Below, one piece after another: positions 8,343-16,639 of a DNA stretch of 64,000 nt (its first letter is position 1; each line of letters starts with the position of its first letter). Both the position numbers and the translations under genes were made by a program. Under the pieces are notes generated by a model. That model had not been told where the DNA came from. It did not search any database and saw only the letters and a program-made list of their open reading frames with translations. The DNA is taken from the NCBI RefSeq assembly GCF_014395225.1, contig NZ_CP060723.1:3410001-3474000 (forward strand), read 5' to 3'. The DNA comes from Pedobacter roseus (GTDB lineage Bacteria > Bacteroidota > Bacteroidia > Sphingobacteriales > Sphingobacteriaceae).

Positions 8343-11300
8343 ATGCAACTTACCAGGTTAGAAATTAAAGGTTTTAAGAGCTTTGGCGATAAAGTGACCA
8401 TCAATTTTAATGAGGGGGTTACGGCTATTGTTGGGCCTAATGGTTGCGGAAAATCCAATGTAATTGATGCCATGCGCTGGGTTTTGGGCGAGCAGAGCAC
8501 CAAAGCCTTACGTTCTGAGAAGATGGAGAACATCATTTTCAATGGAACAAAAAACCGTAAACAAGCACAGCTAGCCGAAGTTTCGTTAAGCTTTGATAAC
8601 ACCAAAAACATTCTTCCGACCGCATACTCGCAGGTTACCGTAACCCGTAAACTTTACAGAAACGGTGATAGTGAATATCGTTTAAACGATGTTCAGTGCA
8701 GGTTAAAAGACATTACCGACCTGTTTTTGGATACCGGAATCGGTTCAGATAGTTATTCGATCATCGAGCTTAAAATGGTTGATGAAATCATTACCAATAA
8801 AGAACATAGCCGCCGTTCCTTATTTGAGGAAGCCTCTGGGATTTCGAAATACAAATTACGTAAAAAGCAGACTTTCAACAAGTTAAAAGATACAGAAACC
8901 GATTTAGAACGGGTTGAGGATTTACTCTTTGAGATTGAAAAAAACCTTAAAACGTTAGAAAATCAGGCCCGTAAAGCAGAACGTTATTATAAATTAAAAG
9001 AGCAGTACCGCGAATTGAGCGTACAATTGGCTACTCATCGTATTGCGTTCTTTCGTACCGACTTAAATGCTTTAGAAATACAGGAGCAAAACCAGCAGGT
9101 AAACCGGACAGAACTTAACACTAAAATAGATACTGGCGAAGCAGAACTGCAAAAATTGAAGCTGGGTAGCATTAGTCAGGAAAAAAATCTTTCGATACAA
9201 CAAAAGGCCACAAACGAGTTTGTTTCCAAAATCCGCGCTTACGAAAGTGAAAAAAAAGTAAAAAACGAGCAGATGCGCTTTTTACAGGAAAAAGAAACAC
9301 GCTTATCCGGCGAACTCGAAAAAGATAAAAATCAGGTTAACCACATCAAATACAACATTAAACGTTTAAATGAGGAAGTGGTAACAGAAACGGAGGTTTT
9401 TAACCGTTTAGAATCTGATTTAAAAAGCTTAAAATCTACACTCGATACCCTTCGTGAACAACAGCAAACCGAAAAAAACAGGATTGACAACCTGATCAAA
9501 TCGGTTAATGAACTGCAGAATAATGTATATCAATCGCAAAAAGAAATTGATATCCTCAACATCCAAAAAGATGCCCTGGTACAGGAAAGCAATAGAAATG
9601 TTGATGATACCGAAACCAAAACCTTAGAATTAAAAGCATTTGACCATGCTTTGGCTGAGTTGGATATCCAGGTGAGGGAAAAACAGGCCAATATTAAAAA
9701 CCTGACGGAAGCTGAAGAAATCTTAAAAGACAAATTAGCCGCTTCAGAAAGCAACTTAAGTTCGAACAAGGAAAAATTAACGACCGAAAACCGTAAAAAA
9801 GATGCCAAGCAGAACGAGTATAACCTGACTAAATCGCTGGTTGATAGTTTAGAAGGTTTTCCGGAGTCGATCCGTTTTTTAAAGAAAAACAATGCTTTTG
9901 CCAAAAGCGCTTTACTCCTTTCTGATATCTTATTCTGTAATGAGGATTACCGAATTGCCATAGAAAATTACCTCGAACCAGTAATGAATCATTACGTAGT
10001 AGAAAAATATGCCGATGCGGTTCAGGCCATTAATCTTTTAACAGATGCCAGCCGTGGAAGAGCTAATTTCTTTATATTAGAGAATGTTCCCGATAAAAAC
10101 CCGGTTATTGGCTCGCATGAAGGTCTCATTTCTGCTTTATCGGTTATTGAAGTCGACAAAAAATACCAGCACCTCTGCAACCTCCTTTTACAAAATGTAT
10201 ATATCGCAATAGCCGAGCAGGAAAATCTTTTCAAAGAAACACCAACCGATAGTTTAACCATTTTGGCCAAAAATGGAAAATATGCGCAAACTAAATTTAC
10301 CCTGGCCGGTGGTTCTGTGGGCTTATTTGAGGGTAAGAGAATTGGCCGTGCAAAGAATTTAGAAAACCTGGCCAAAGAAATCAAGGTTTCAGACTCATTG
10401 ATTAACCAGTATGATGCCGCAATTAAAGCTGAAACAGATAATATATTTAACCTGAAAGAGGCGTCAAAAATTAATCAGATCAACGCTTTACAACAGGAAA
10501 TGAACCGTTTAAACAACGAACACATTTCTGTTCAGACTCGTCGCGATCAATACCAGGAGTTTATCACCACCAGCGAAAATCGCAAAACCGATATCGCCCA
10601 AAAGATCGTATCGATTGAAAAGGCTTTATCGGAAAAATTACCTGCTTTGGTTCAATTGCAAAAAAACCAGCAGGAAGCGCACGTTAATTTACAAGAGCAA
10701 CAGCTTAACTATCAGGAAATTGCCGACCAGGTAAATGAAAGCGCGGGTAAATATAATCAGGACAATATCCGGTTCCACCAGCAACAGAATAAACTTTCAA
10801 GCCTGGAAAAAGATTTAGATTATCGTTTCGTACAGGAAGAAGCGCTGAATAAACGCATTGCCCAAAACGACAAAGAATTACAGGAAGCTTTAACCCAGAT
10901 TACCGCAACTTTACAACATACCGATCTGAATGATGATACGCTTTTAGAGATGTACCAGCAACGTGAGGAAATGGAAAAAGGCCTTGCGGAAGCCGAACAA
11001 GCTTATTTTACGAGTAAAGGAAGTATCAACGAAGTGGAGAACGACCTGACCAATATCCGTAAAAACCGTGAAGAAACCGATTTTCTGTTAACGGAGATCA
11101 AGGATAAAAAGAATGCTTTAAAAATCGATTTAAATGCCTTAAAAGAGCGCTTAGCTGTCGAATTTAATATTGATATTAATGATCTTTTAGAAACCGAGAC
11201 TGAAATTGAAGCGCTGGAAAGCGAGTTCGAACTGCGCCAGAAAGTAGAAAAAATGAAGCGTCAGTTGGATGAGTTTGGTGCCATCAACTCTATGGCTATG

Positions 11301-11882
11301 GAGGCTTTTAAAGAAATGGAAGAGCGTTATACCTTTATCCAGAACCAGAAAAAGGATCTCAATGCAGCCAAAACTGATCTTTTACAAACCATTAAAGAAA
11401 TAGACGATACGGCGAAAGATAAATTTATGCAGGCCTTTACCCAGGCTCGGGAACATTTTATCGTGGTTTTCCGTTCTTTATTTAATGAAGAAGATAGCTG
11501 TGACCTTATTTTATCAGATATTAATAATCCTTTAGAGGCTGATATCGACATTGTGGCCCGTCCGAAAGGTAAAAGACCTTTATCCATCAATCAATTATCT
11601 GGTGGAGAAAAAACGTTAACGGCTACTGCCCTGTTATTTTCACTTTACCTGTTAAAACCTGCACCTTTCTGTATTTTCGATGAGGTTGATGCGCCATTGG
11701 ACGATACCAACATCGATAAATTCAATAATATTATCCGTAAATTCTCCGATCAATCACAGTTTATCATTGTATCGCATAACAAACGCACTATTGCCAGTAC
11801 CGATATTATTTATGGCGTAACTATGGTAGAACAAGGCGTTTCGAGGGTTGTAGCGGTCGATTTAAGGGAAGTAGCGGCGTAA
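8343..11882 (+). CDS. smc: Chromosome segregation protein SMC
   Basis: A 1179-residue SMC ATPase, the core of the condensin-like complex that compacts and segregates the chromosome. The N-terminal head has Walker A GPNGCGKSN (about 31-39). Two long coiled-coil arms flank a hinge (about 510-670, with GRANFFILENVP and a GG-containing stretch). The C-terminal head has the ABC signature LSGGEKTLTATALL and Walker B FCIFDEVDAPLDD. Length is as expected for bacterial SMC. It follows the helicase gene by 224 bp and probably has its own promoter; scpA and scpB are not in the window. Confidence 0.97.
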   Translation: MQLTRLEIKGFKSFGDKVTINFNEGVTAIVGPNGCGKSNVIDAMRWVLGEQSTKALRSEKMENIIFNGTKNRKQAQLAEVSLSFDNTKNILPTAYSQVTVTRKLYRNGDSEYRLNDVQCRLKDITDLFLDTGIGSDSYSIIELKMVDEIITNKEHSRRSLFEEASGISKYKLRKKQTFNKLKDTETDLERVEDLLFEIEKNLKTLENQARKAERYYKLKEQYRELSVQLATHRIAFFRTDLNALEIQEQNQQVNRTELNTKIDTGEAELQKLKLGSISQEKNLSIQQKATNEFVSKIRAYESEKKVKNEQMRFLQEKETRLSGELEKDKNQVNHIKYNIKRLNEEVVTETEVFNRLESDLKSLKSTLDTLREQQQTEKNRIDNLIKSVNELQNNVYQSQKEIDILNIQKDALVQESNRNVDDTETKTLELKAFDHALAELDIQVREKQANIKNLTEAEEILKDKLAASESNLSSNKEKLTTENRKKDAKQNEYNLTKSLVDSLEGFPESIRFLKKNNAFAKSALLLSDILFCNEDYRIAIENYLEPVMNHYVVEKYADAVQAINLLTDASRGRANFFILENVPDKNPVIGSHEGLISALSVIEVDKKYQHLCNLLLQNVYIAIAEQENLFKETPTDSLTILAKNGKYAQTKFTLAGGSVGLFEGKRIGRAKNLENLAKEIKVSDSLINQYDAAIKAETDNIFNLKEASKINQINALQQEMNRLNNEHISVQTRRDQYQEFITTSENRKTDIAQKIVSIEKALSEKLPALVQLQKNQQEAHVNLQEQQLNYQEIADQVNESAGKYNQDNIRFHQQQNKLSSLEKDLDYRFVQEEALNKRIAQNDKELQEALTQITATLQHTDLNDDTLLEMYQQREEMEKGLAEAEQAYFTSKGSINEVENDLTNIRKNREETDFLLTEIKDKKNALKIDLNALKERLAVEFNIDINDLLETETEIEALESEFELRQKVEKMKRQLDEFGAINSMAMEAFKEMEERYTFIQNQKKDLNAAKTDLLQTIKEIDDTAKDKFMQAFTQAREHFIVVFRSLFNEEDSCDLILSDINNPLEADIDIVARPKGKRPLSINQLSGGEKTLTATALLFSLYLLKPAPFCIFDEVDAPLDDTNIDKFNNIIRKFSDQSQFIIVSHNKRTIASTDIIYGVTMVEQGVSRVVAVDLREVAA

Positions 11883-11943
11883 AAGCTGAAAGTTAAAAGC
11901 AGAAAGGCTAAGCAAAACCTATCGTTTCAGTCATTATATTTTT

Positions 11944-12059
11944 TGTCATGCTGAGGTACGAAGCATCTACAACCTACGAAACAGATGCTTCGTACCTCAG
12001 CATGACAGCATATTCAGGATTGCTGCAAATAAAAAGAATTTCCATTTCCATCAGGTTTA
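11944..12059. repeat. Dispersed hairpin element, copy 1
   Basis: The arms at 11944-11968 and 11983-12007 are perfectly complementary over 25 bp (starting TGTCATGCTGAGGTACGAAG) around a 14-nt loop. A tail, TTGCTGCAAAT...TTTCCATTTC.ATCAGGTTT, follows to about 12059. The same hairpin plus tail occurs at 39418-39535 with compensated stem changes (GTAC versus GCAC). Shared tail sequence shows this is a dispersed element and not only a terminator. Confidence 0.8.
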
Positions 12060-12087
12060 GCAACGCAATACAGTAAACTAAACAGCG

Positions 12088-12118
12088 TTTGAATAGCGTA
12101 ACGAAAAATGTATATTTG
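12088..12118 (+). promoter_or_regulatory. Promoter of the VapBC-like operon
   Basis: TTTG (12088-12091) and TATATTTG (12111-12118) are separated by 19 bp, matching the Bacteroidota -33/-7 promoter. The start codon lies 17 bp downstream at 12136. Confidence 0.65.
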
Positions 12119-12135
12119 TTAATAACGATAAAGAT

Positions 12136-12345
12136 ATGTTAGCTACAGTTAAAGGATATTACGAAAAAGGAAAAATAACGCTCAAAGAAAAAGCGCCTGT
12201 ACATACAAAAACGGAAGTTATTGTTACTTTTTTAACAGAAGATAAACCGGTTCTTGATAAAAGAATTCCAGGTGCACTTAAAGGCAAGATATCAATTCCA
12301 GATGATTTTAACGATCCTTTAGATGATTTAAAAGAGTATATGTAA
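12136..12345 (+). CDS. Putative antitoxin, DUF2281/VapB-like
   Basis: A 69-residue protein. The first half forms a short beta-rich segment (MLATVKGYYEKGKITL) seen at the N-terminus of many small antitoxins paired with PIN toxins (DUF2281/VapB-like). The second half, with GKISIPDDFNDPLDDLKEYM, is the kind of flexible acidic tail that wraps a PIN toxin. Its stop overlaps the toxin start by one base (TAATG), so the two are translationally coupled. It probably also represses its own promoter, but no operator was identified. Confidence 0.75.
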   Translation: MLATVKGYYEKGKITLKEKAPVHTKTEVIVTFLTEDKPVLDKRIPGALKGKISIPDDFNDPLDDLKEYM

Positions 12346-12755
12346 TGGCATCTAATCACTACCTTTTAGATACACACTGGTTAATATGGTTTCAGGAAAA
12401 TAATCCAAAAATCCCTAAAAAAGTATTAGATATTCTTCAAAATGTAGAAAATATAATCTATTTCAGTCAAATCAGTTTATTTGAAATATCAATTAAGCAG
12501 GCTCTTGGTAAACTCCCCAATTTTAGTGTAACTGCTGAAGATATTTACAATCAAGCATTATTAGATGGCTTTACTTTCTTAAACATAGAAAATTCTGCAA
12601 TTTTTAATTACAATAAAATTCCATTGTTGAATGAACACAGAGATCCATTCGACCGCTTACTAATCTCTTCTGCGATACAACAAGAAGCAACGCTCCTATC
12701 TGCTGATGAAAAATTCAAACTTTATGCAAATATTTTAAAATTGCTTTGGCAATAA
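12345..12755 (+). CDS. PIN-domain toxin, VapC-like
   Basis: A 136-residue PIN-domain protein, predicted to be a magnesium-dependent ribonuclease toxin of a type II toxin-antitoxin pair. The acidic residues of the PIN active site are visible: Asp 9 in LLDTHWLIW, Glu 47 in SLFEISIK, Asp 100/103 in EHRDPFDRLLISSAI, and Asp 121 in LLSADEKF. HRDPFDRLL is typical of this VapC subgroup. It overlaps the antitoxin by one base. The RNA target is not predictable; no partner other than the upstream gene is needed. Confidence 0.85.
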   Translation: MASNHYLLDTHWLIWFQENNPKIPKKVLDILQNVENIIYFSQISLFEISIKQALGKLPNFSVTAEDIYNQALLDGFTFLNIENSAIFNYNKIPLLNEHRDPFDRLLISSAIQQEATLLSADEKFKLYANILKLLWQ

Positions 12756-12767
12756 CCCTTTATAATC

Positions 12768-13745
12768 ATGAAAATCCTCTATATCCTTCCCTTAGCCATG
12801 ATGCTAAGCTGCTGCTCATCAGTAAAAAATCAAACTGGAGCTACCGATACCGGCAAATTAGATACTCAGTTATTAAAAGATGTAGAAGTACTATCATCAG
12901 ATGCTTACCAGGGCCGGAAAACGGGCACAAAAGGAGCAGAAATGGCCAGGGCTTATATTATTGAACGTTTTCAAAAACTAGGCTTAAAATCATATCCTCA
13001 ACATGTAAACTATGCTCAGGAATTCACTTTTAACGGTAGAAGTGGTGCAAAAGTAAACGGAACCAACATTATTGGATACATTCCCGGTAAAAGTACCAAT
13101 GCTGTTGTGGTATCAGCGCATTACGATCATTTAGGCGTGGTAAAAGATGAAGTTTTTAATGGTGCCGACGATAATGCATCAGGAACTGCAGGTTTGTTGA
13201 AAATTGCGGCATACTTTGCGAAGAACAAGCCAAATAACACTATCATTTTCGCCTCTTTTGATGCAGAGGAAATGGGTTTACAAGGCGCAAAAGCATTTGT
13301 AGGTAATCCACCTGTGAACATCAATACCATTGCAATCGACCTCAATATGGATATGATCAGCCACAGTGATAAGGGTGAGTTATATGTATGCGGAACATTC
13401 AAATATCCTGATTTAAAAAAATTCGTAGATACTGCAAAAACCAATATCAAAGTACTTTTCGGTCACGACGACCCAAAGCAAGGTCATGACGATTGGACCA
13501 ACCAAAGTGATCAAGGTGCATTTAATGCTAAAAATATCCCCTTTTTATATTTTGGTGTTGAAGACCACAAAGATTATCACAAAGCAACCGACGAATATTC
13601 GACCATTACCAAATTATTTTTCAGCAATGCGGCAAGCGCTGTATTAGATGTGGTTAAAAACATCGATAAACAAACAGGCTTACAGCTGTTACTAAAAGAT
13701 AAAATGAGGATGATGGACAATCCAAGAAAATCAGAAAGATTCTAA
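12768..13745 (+). CDS. M28 family metallopeptidase, lipoprotein
   Basis: A 325-residue zinc aminopeptidase-like protein. The N-terminal hydrophobic stretch ends in a lipobox, MLSC (Cys near residue 15 or 16), so it should be a lipid-anchored periplasmic or outer-membrane enzyme. Di-zinc ligands of the M28 fold are present: SAHYDHLG, GADDNASGTAG, DAEEMGLQG with the catalytic Glu pair, NMDMIS, and a final His in DYHKATDEY. No PA domain insert is visible. The gene follows the PIN toxin by 12 bp but seems functionally unrelated. Confidence 0.9.
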   Translation: MKILYILPLAMMLSCCSSVKNQTGATDTGKLDTQLLKDVEVLSSDAYQGRKTGTKGAEMARAYIIERFQKLGLKSYPQHVNYAQEFTFNGRSGAKVNGTNIIGYIPGKSTNAVVVSAHYDHLGVVKDEVFNGADDNASGTAGLLKIAAYFAKNKPNNTIIFASFDAEEMGLQGAKAFVGNPPVNINTIAIDLNMDMISHSDKGELYVCGTFKYPDLKKFVDTAKTNIKVLFGHDDPKQGHDDWTNQSDQGAFNAKNIPFLYFGVEDHKDYHKATDEYSTITKLFFSNAASAVLDVVKNIDKQTGLQLLLKDKMRMMDNPRKSERF

Positions 13746-13852
13746 AAAATTATGAAATAAATTGAACCCTGCTCTATCCGGCAGGTTTTTTTATGCATTC
13801 TATTTTTAAAAATAAAAAATATAACACTGATTATCAATTAATTAAAAATAAA

Positions 13853-13919
13853 ACTATAAAAATAGTTTGCAAACTATTTTTATAGTAGTAACTTCATATA
13901 TCCGAACTACAAAAATAGT
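13853..13919 (+). promoter_or_regulatory. Three-box operator for the BlaI-type repressor
   Basis: Three copies of a 14-bp dyad occur just upstream of the repressor gene: ACTATAAAAATAGT (13853-13866), its reverse complement at 13873-13886, and ACTACAAAAATAGT (13906-13919). All share ACTA-n6-TAGT. The first two together form a perfect 34-bp palindrome (13853-13886). The third ends 4 bp before the ATG at 13924. BlaI/MecI-type dimers bind similar short dyads (ACTACA/TGTAGT-like), so autoregulation of the operon is the simplest reading. Confidence 0.7.
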
Positions 13920-13923
13920 TACT

Positions 13924-14295
13924 ATGATAAAAGAACTCACAAAAGCAGAAGAACAGGTGATGCTCATCCTTTGGGAAATGGGCGAAGCCCTGGTAAAAGA
14001 CGTTATTGAAAAAATGAATGAACCCAAACCCGCTTACAATACGGTTTCTACGGTAATCAGGGTTTTGGAGGGAAAAGGTTTTGTTGATCATAAAGCCATT
14101 GGCAATACGCACATCTACTTCCCTATCATCAAAGAAACTGATTATAAACGTTTTGCCTTCGACAAGGTAATGAACAATTACTTTGAAAACTCTTATGAGA
14201 GCCTGGTTTCCTTTCTGGTCAAAGAAAAAAGTATGAGTACCGAAGAGCTCAACGAAATTATTCAATTGGCAGAAAAACTTAAAAAAGACAAGTGA
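13924..14295 (+). CDS. BlaI/MecI/CopY family transcriptional repressor
   Basis: A 123-residue winged-helix repressor of the BlaI family. MIKELTKAEEQVMLILWEMGEALVKDV and PAYNTVSTVIRVLEGKGFV give the wing-helix DNA-binding domain, and the C-terminal helices form the dimerisation arm. In this family the partner membrane protease cleaves or inactivates the repressor on signal. The frame extends upstream, but ATG at 13924 begins the conserved N-terminus and lies directly after the operator boxes. It overlaps the M56 gene (TGATG). No beta-lactamase or penicillin-binding protein gene is adjacent, so the regulon is unknown. Confidence 0.92.
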   Translation: MIKELTKAEEQVMLILWEMGEALVKDVIEKMNEPKPAYNTVSTVIRVLEGKGFVDHKAIGNTHIYFPIIKETDYKRFAFDKVMNNYFENSYESLVSFLVKEKSMSTEELNEIIQLAEKLKKDK

Positions 14296-15977
14296 TGAGC
14301 TGGCTATATTATTTACTCGAAGCAAATCTATACCTTATCCTGTTTTATGGATTTTATAGATTATTTCTCCACAGGGAAACCTTTTACGAATTAAACAGAT
14401 ACTACCTGATTTTCAGTTCGATACTGGCTTTCTTGCTTCCATTTTTTCAATTGGGGTTTTTAAAGGAACCATTCACCGCGCAGATTACAATAGAACCAAC
14501 CATGGTAATTAATCAGGTTGTGGCTACAGGTAATTTGCCTCCAGATAATTATCAGCCTAGTATTTTAAACATTAACAATGCTATCATAGCAATTTACATT
14601 TTAGTTACCGTTGCTTTCCTGTTTAAAATGGTTTTCAGTTTATCTAAAATTATTAAAATGCTTAAACTGCCATCAATTGTACTCGAAAATGGCGTAAAAA
14701 TGATCGATTTGAAGGATTCTAAAATTGCTTTTTCATTTTTCAATATGCTTTTCATTGATCCCCAATTACCAGAGAAGAGCACCATTTTGAAGCACGAACT
14801 GGTTCATATTAAACAAAAACATAGTTTGGATGTACTTTTATTCGAAATGATTCAGATTATTAATTGGTTCAATCCTATTTCCTATCTAATTAAAAAGGAT
14901 ATTAAATTGATCCACGAATACCTGGCCGACGAAGAAACTACTAAAAACGATATTGAAAAGTATCATTACGCAATGTTTCTTATCCAAAATTCAACAGGCA
15001 TAAAAAATTTAACCCTCACTAATCAAATATTTAGTTCATCCATATTAAAAAAACGAATTAGTATGCTCAATCAAAAAAAATCAGCACGCTGGGCAAGGCT
15101 CAAACTGCTATTGGTATTGCCAATAACTGTAGGGATACTATGTATTTCTACTATAGCATTTACGAAAGATTACGGATTTGTAGAGCTTGGCTCTTCATTT
15201 AGTAAGCAATCTGTAAAACTGGATACCATTATGAAAGTCGATAAAAATAAATTACCAGCGCCGCTTGCAATAGAAGCAAGACCAACTGTTAAACAGAAAA
15301 AATCTTCTTATAAAGTTAATCAAATTAAATTTCCACCACCTATTGTAAAACCTGATGAGCAAACATTTTTTTATCCAAGAACACAGTATAATGGAAAAAC
15401 GAATGAAATAATAAAACTCGAAAAAAGATATATAATAATTAATGGACAGCCCGTAGATGATAACAGTACCTTTTATGGCGTACGTAATACAAAGTCGGTA
15501 AATTACCTTAGCCAGTTAGAGGCAATTAAGAAATATGGGAAAGAAAAGGGTAAAAATGGAGCAATTGAAATTACCGGCGATAATATACAGTATGCACCTA
15601 AAATATCTCCTCCACCTCCCCTAAAAACGGATAATAATAAACTTAAAAAAGTGGTTCTTTTAGCGCCACCGCCACCAATTAAAAATAAAGACGCCAATAA
15701 TGATGTCTACCATATCGATGTAGATTTAGATCGGACAAAAGGTGACAAACTAATCGCTCCTGAATCGGAACAGGGCAAAAAAACGGTTTCAATTTATAGC
15801 GACCGAGGAGAGAAAGTTTACATTTCATCTGACTATAAAAATGATTGGGACGGAAAGTTAAATGCCTTTACTAAAAAAAAACTCGATGCAAGCAATTATT
15901 ATAATTATGAACTCACCATATTGCAGCCTAAAGGCAAAAAAACAAAAGTTATAAGAGGAACAATCACTTTAAAATAA
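14295..15977 (+). CDS. M56 (BlaR1-like) membrane protease with CHU_C-like tail
   Basis: A 560-residue membrane metalloprotease of the BlaR1/MecR1 type. Several N-terminal transmembrane helices surround a cytoplasmic zinc-protease region with HELVH (about 167-171) and the third ligand in KLIHEYLADE. Another helix follows (about 268-290). The extracytoplasmic part is proline- and lysine-rich. Its last 65 residues (IYSDRGEKVYISSDYKNDWDG, YNYEL, RGTITLK) resemble the CHU_C gliding-motility/T9SS type B C-terminal domain rather than a penicillin sensor. A GTG three bases upstream is also possible; the ATG at 14295 is preferred. It should activate by destroying the adjacent BlaI-like repressor. Confidence 0.88.
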   Translation: MSWLYYLLEANLYLILFYGFYRLFLHRETFYELNRYYLIFSSILAFLLPFFQLGFLKEPFTAQITIEPTMVINQVVATGNLPPDNYQPSILNINNAIIAIYILVTVAFLFKMVFSLSKIIKMLKLPSIVLENGVKMIDLKDSKIAFSFFNMLFIDPQLPEKSTILKHELVHIKQKHSLDVLLFEMIQIINWFNPISYLIKKDIKLIHEYLADEETTKNDIEKYHYAMFLIQNSTGIKNLTLTNQIFSSSILKKRISMLNQKKSARWARLKLLLVLPITVGILCISTIAFTKDYGFVELGSSFSKQSVKLDTIMKVDKNKLPAPLAIEARPTVKQKKSSYKVNQIKFPPPIVKPDEQTFFYPRTQYNGKTNEIIKLEKRYIIINGQPVDDNSTFYGVRNTKSVNYLSQLEAIKKYGKEKGKNGAIEITGDNIQYAPKISPPPPLKTDNNKLKKVVLLAPPPPIKNKDANNDVYHIDVDLDRTKGDKLIAPESEQGKKTVSIYSDRGEKVYISSDYKNDWDGKLNAFTKKKLDASNYYNYELTILQPKGKKTKVIRGTITLK

Positions 15978-16613
15978 TTACTGAGGCACGTAAACAACAT
16001 ACTTGGTCTCAAAGAAATCTTCCTCAAAATAAGCTGAAAGCGGATATAATTCTGCTTTCAGTTTTGATTCCTTAATCTCATCAGCCAAATCGCCACCTTT
16101 TAGATATAAAATCCCATTTGGAATGGCATTTAATGAATCTTTTTTAAATTTTCCCTGTATCCATGGATAAAACTCGCCCAAACGGGTAACTGCCCGCGAA
16201 ACCACGAAATTAAATTTTTCTTTAACCTGTTCTGCCCTTAAATGATCGGCTTTTAAATTATCCAGTCCAAGTGCCGAAGCCACTTCTTTTACCACTTTAA
16301 TTTTTTTCCCGATAGAATCTACCAGATAGAATTGCGTTTCAGGAAATAAAATTGCCAGCGGAATACCTGGAAAACCGCCACCGGTTCCCACATCTAAAAC
16401 CGATTCGCCGGCTTTAAACGTACAAACCTTCGCTATCCCTAACGAATGCAGTACATGGCGTTCATATAATTCTTCAATATCTTTTCTCGAAATTACATTG
16501 ATCTGTGCATTCCAAAAGCTATATAACTCAAACAGTTGCGAAAACTGGGCAATCTGTTTTTCACTTAAGTCAGGAAAATATTTTAAAATGATATCGGGCT
16601 TTACATCAAGCAT
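15978..16613 (-). CDS. rsmG: 16S rRNA (guanine527-N7)-methyltransferase
   Basis: A 211-residue class I methyltransferase that modifies G527 of 16S rRNA using S-adenosylmethionine. The family blocks are clear: N-terminal INVISRKDIEELYERHVLHSL, the SAM-binding loop LDVGTGGGFPGIPLA, and FNFVVSRAVTRLGEF. Length fits RsmG/GidB (about 205-215). It lies 26 bp downstream of the glycosyltransferase gene on the same strand and probably shares its transcript. Its stop codon abuts the end of the M56 gene on the other strand with no spacer. Confidence 0.96.
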   Translation of the reverse strand: MLDVKPDIILKYFPDLSEKQIAQFSQLFELYSFWNAQINVISRKDIEELYERHVLHSLGIAKVCTFKAGESVLDVGTGGGFPGIPLAILFPETQFYLVDSIGKKIKVVKEVASALGLDNLKADHLRAEQVKEKFNFVVSRAVTRLGEFYPWIQGKFKKDSLNAIPNGILYLKGGDLADEIKESKLKAELYPLSAYFEEDFFETKYVVYVPQ

Positions 16614-16639
16614 ATTGTAATTTCTAAAGGATTATTGAA

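Noticed and set aside
12746..12964. A 72-codon frame overlapping the M28 lipoprotein gene
   Set aside because: It overlaps the strongly supported M28 gene in another frame and shows no domain pattern.
13924..15977. Beta-lactam resistance locus
   Set aside because: The BlaI/M56 pair resembles blaI-blaR1, but no beta-lactamase or mecA-like gene is adjacent and the sensor part does not look like a penicillin-binding domain.
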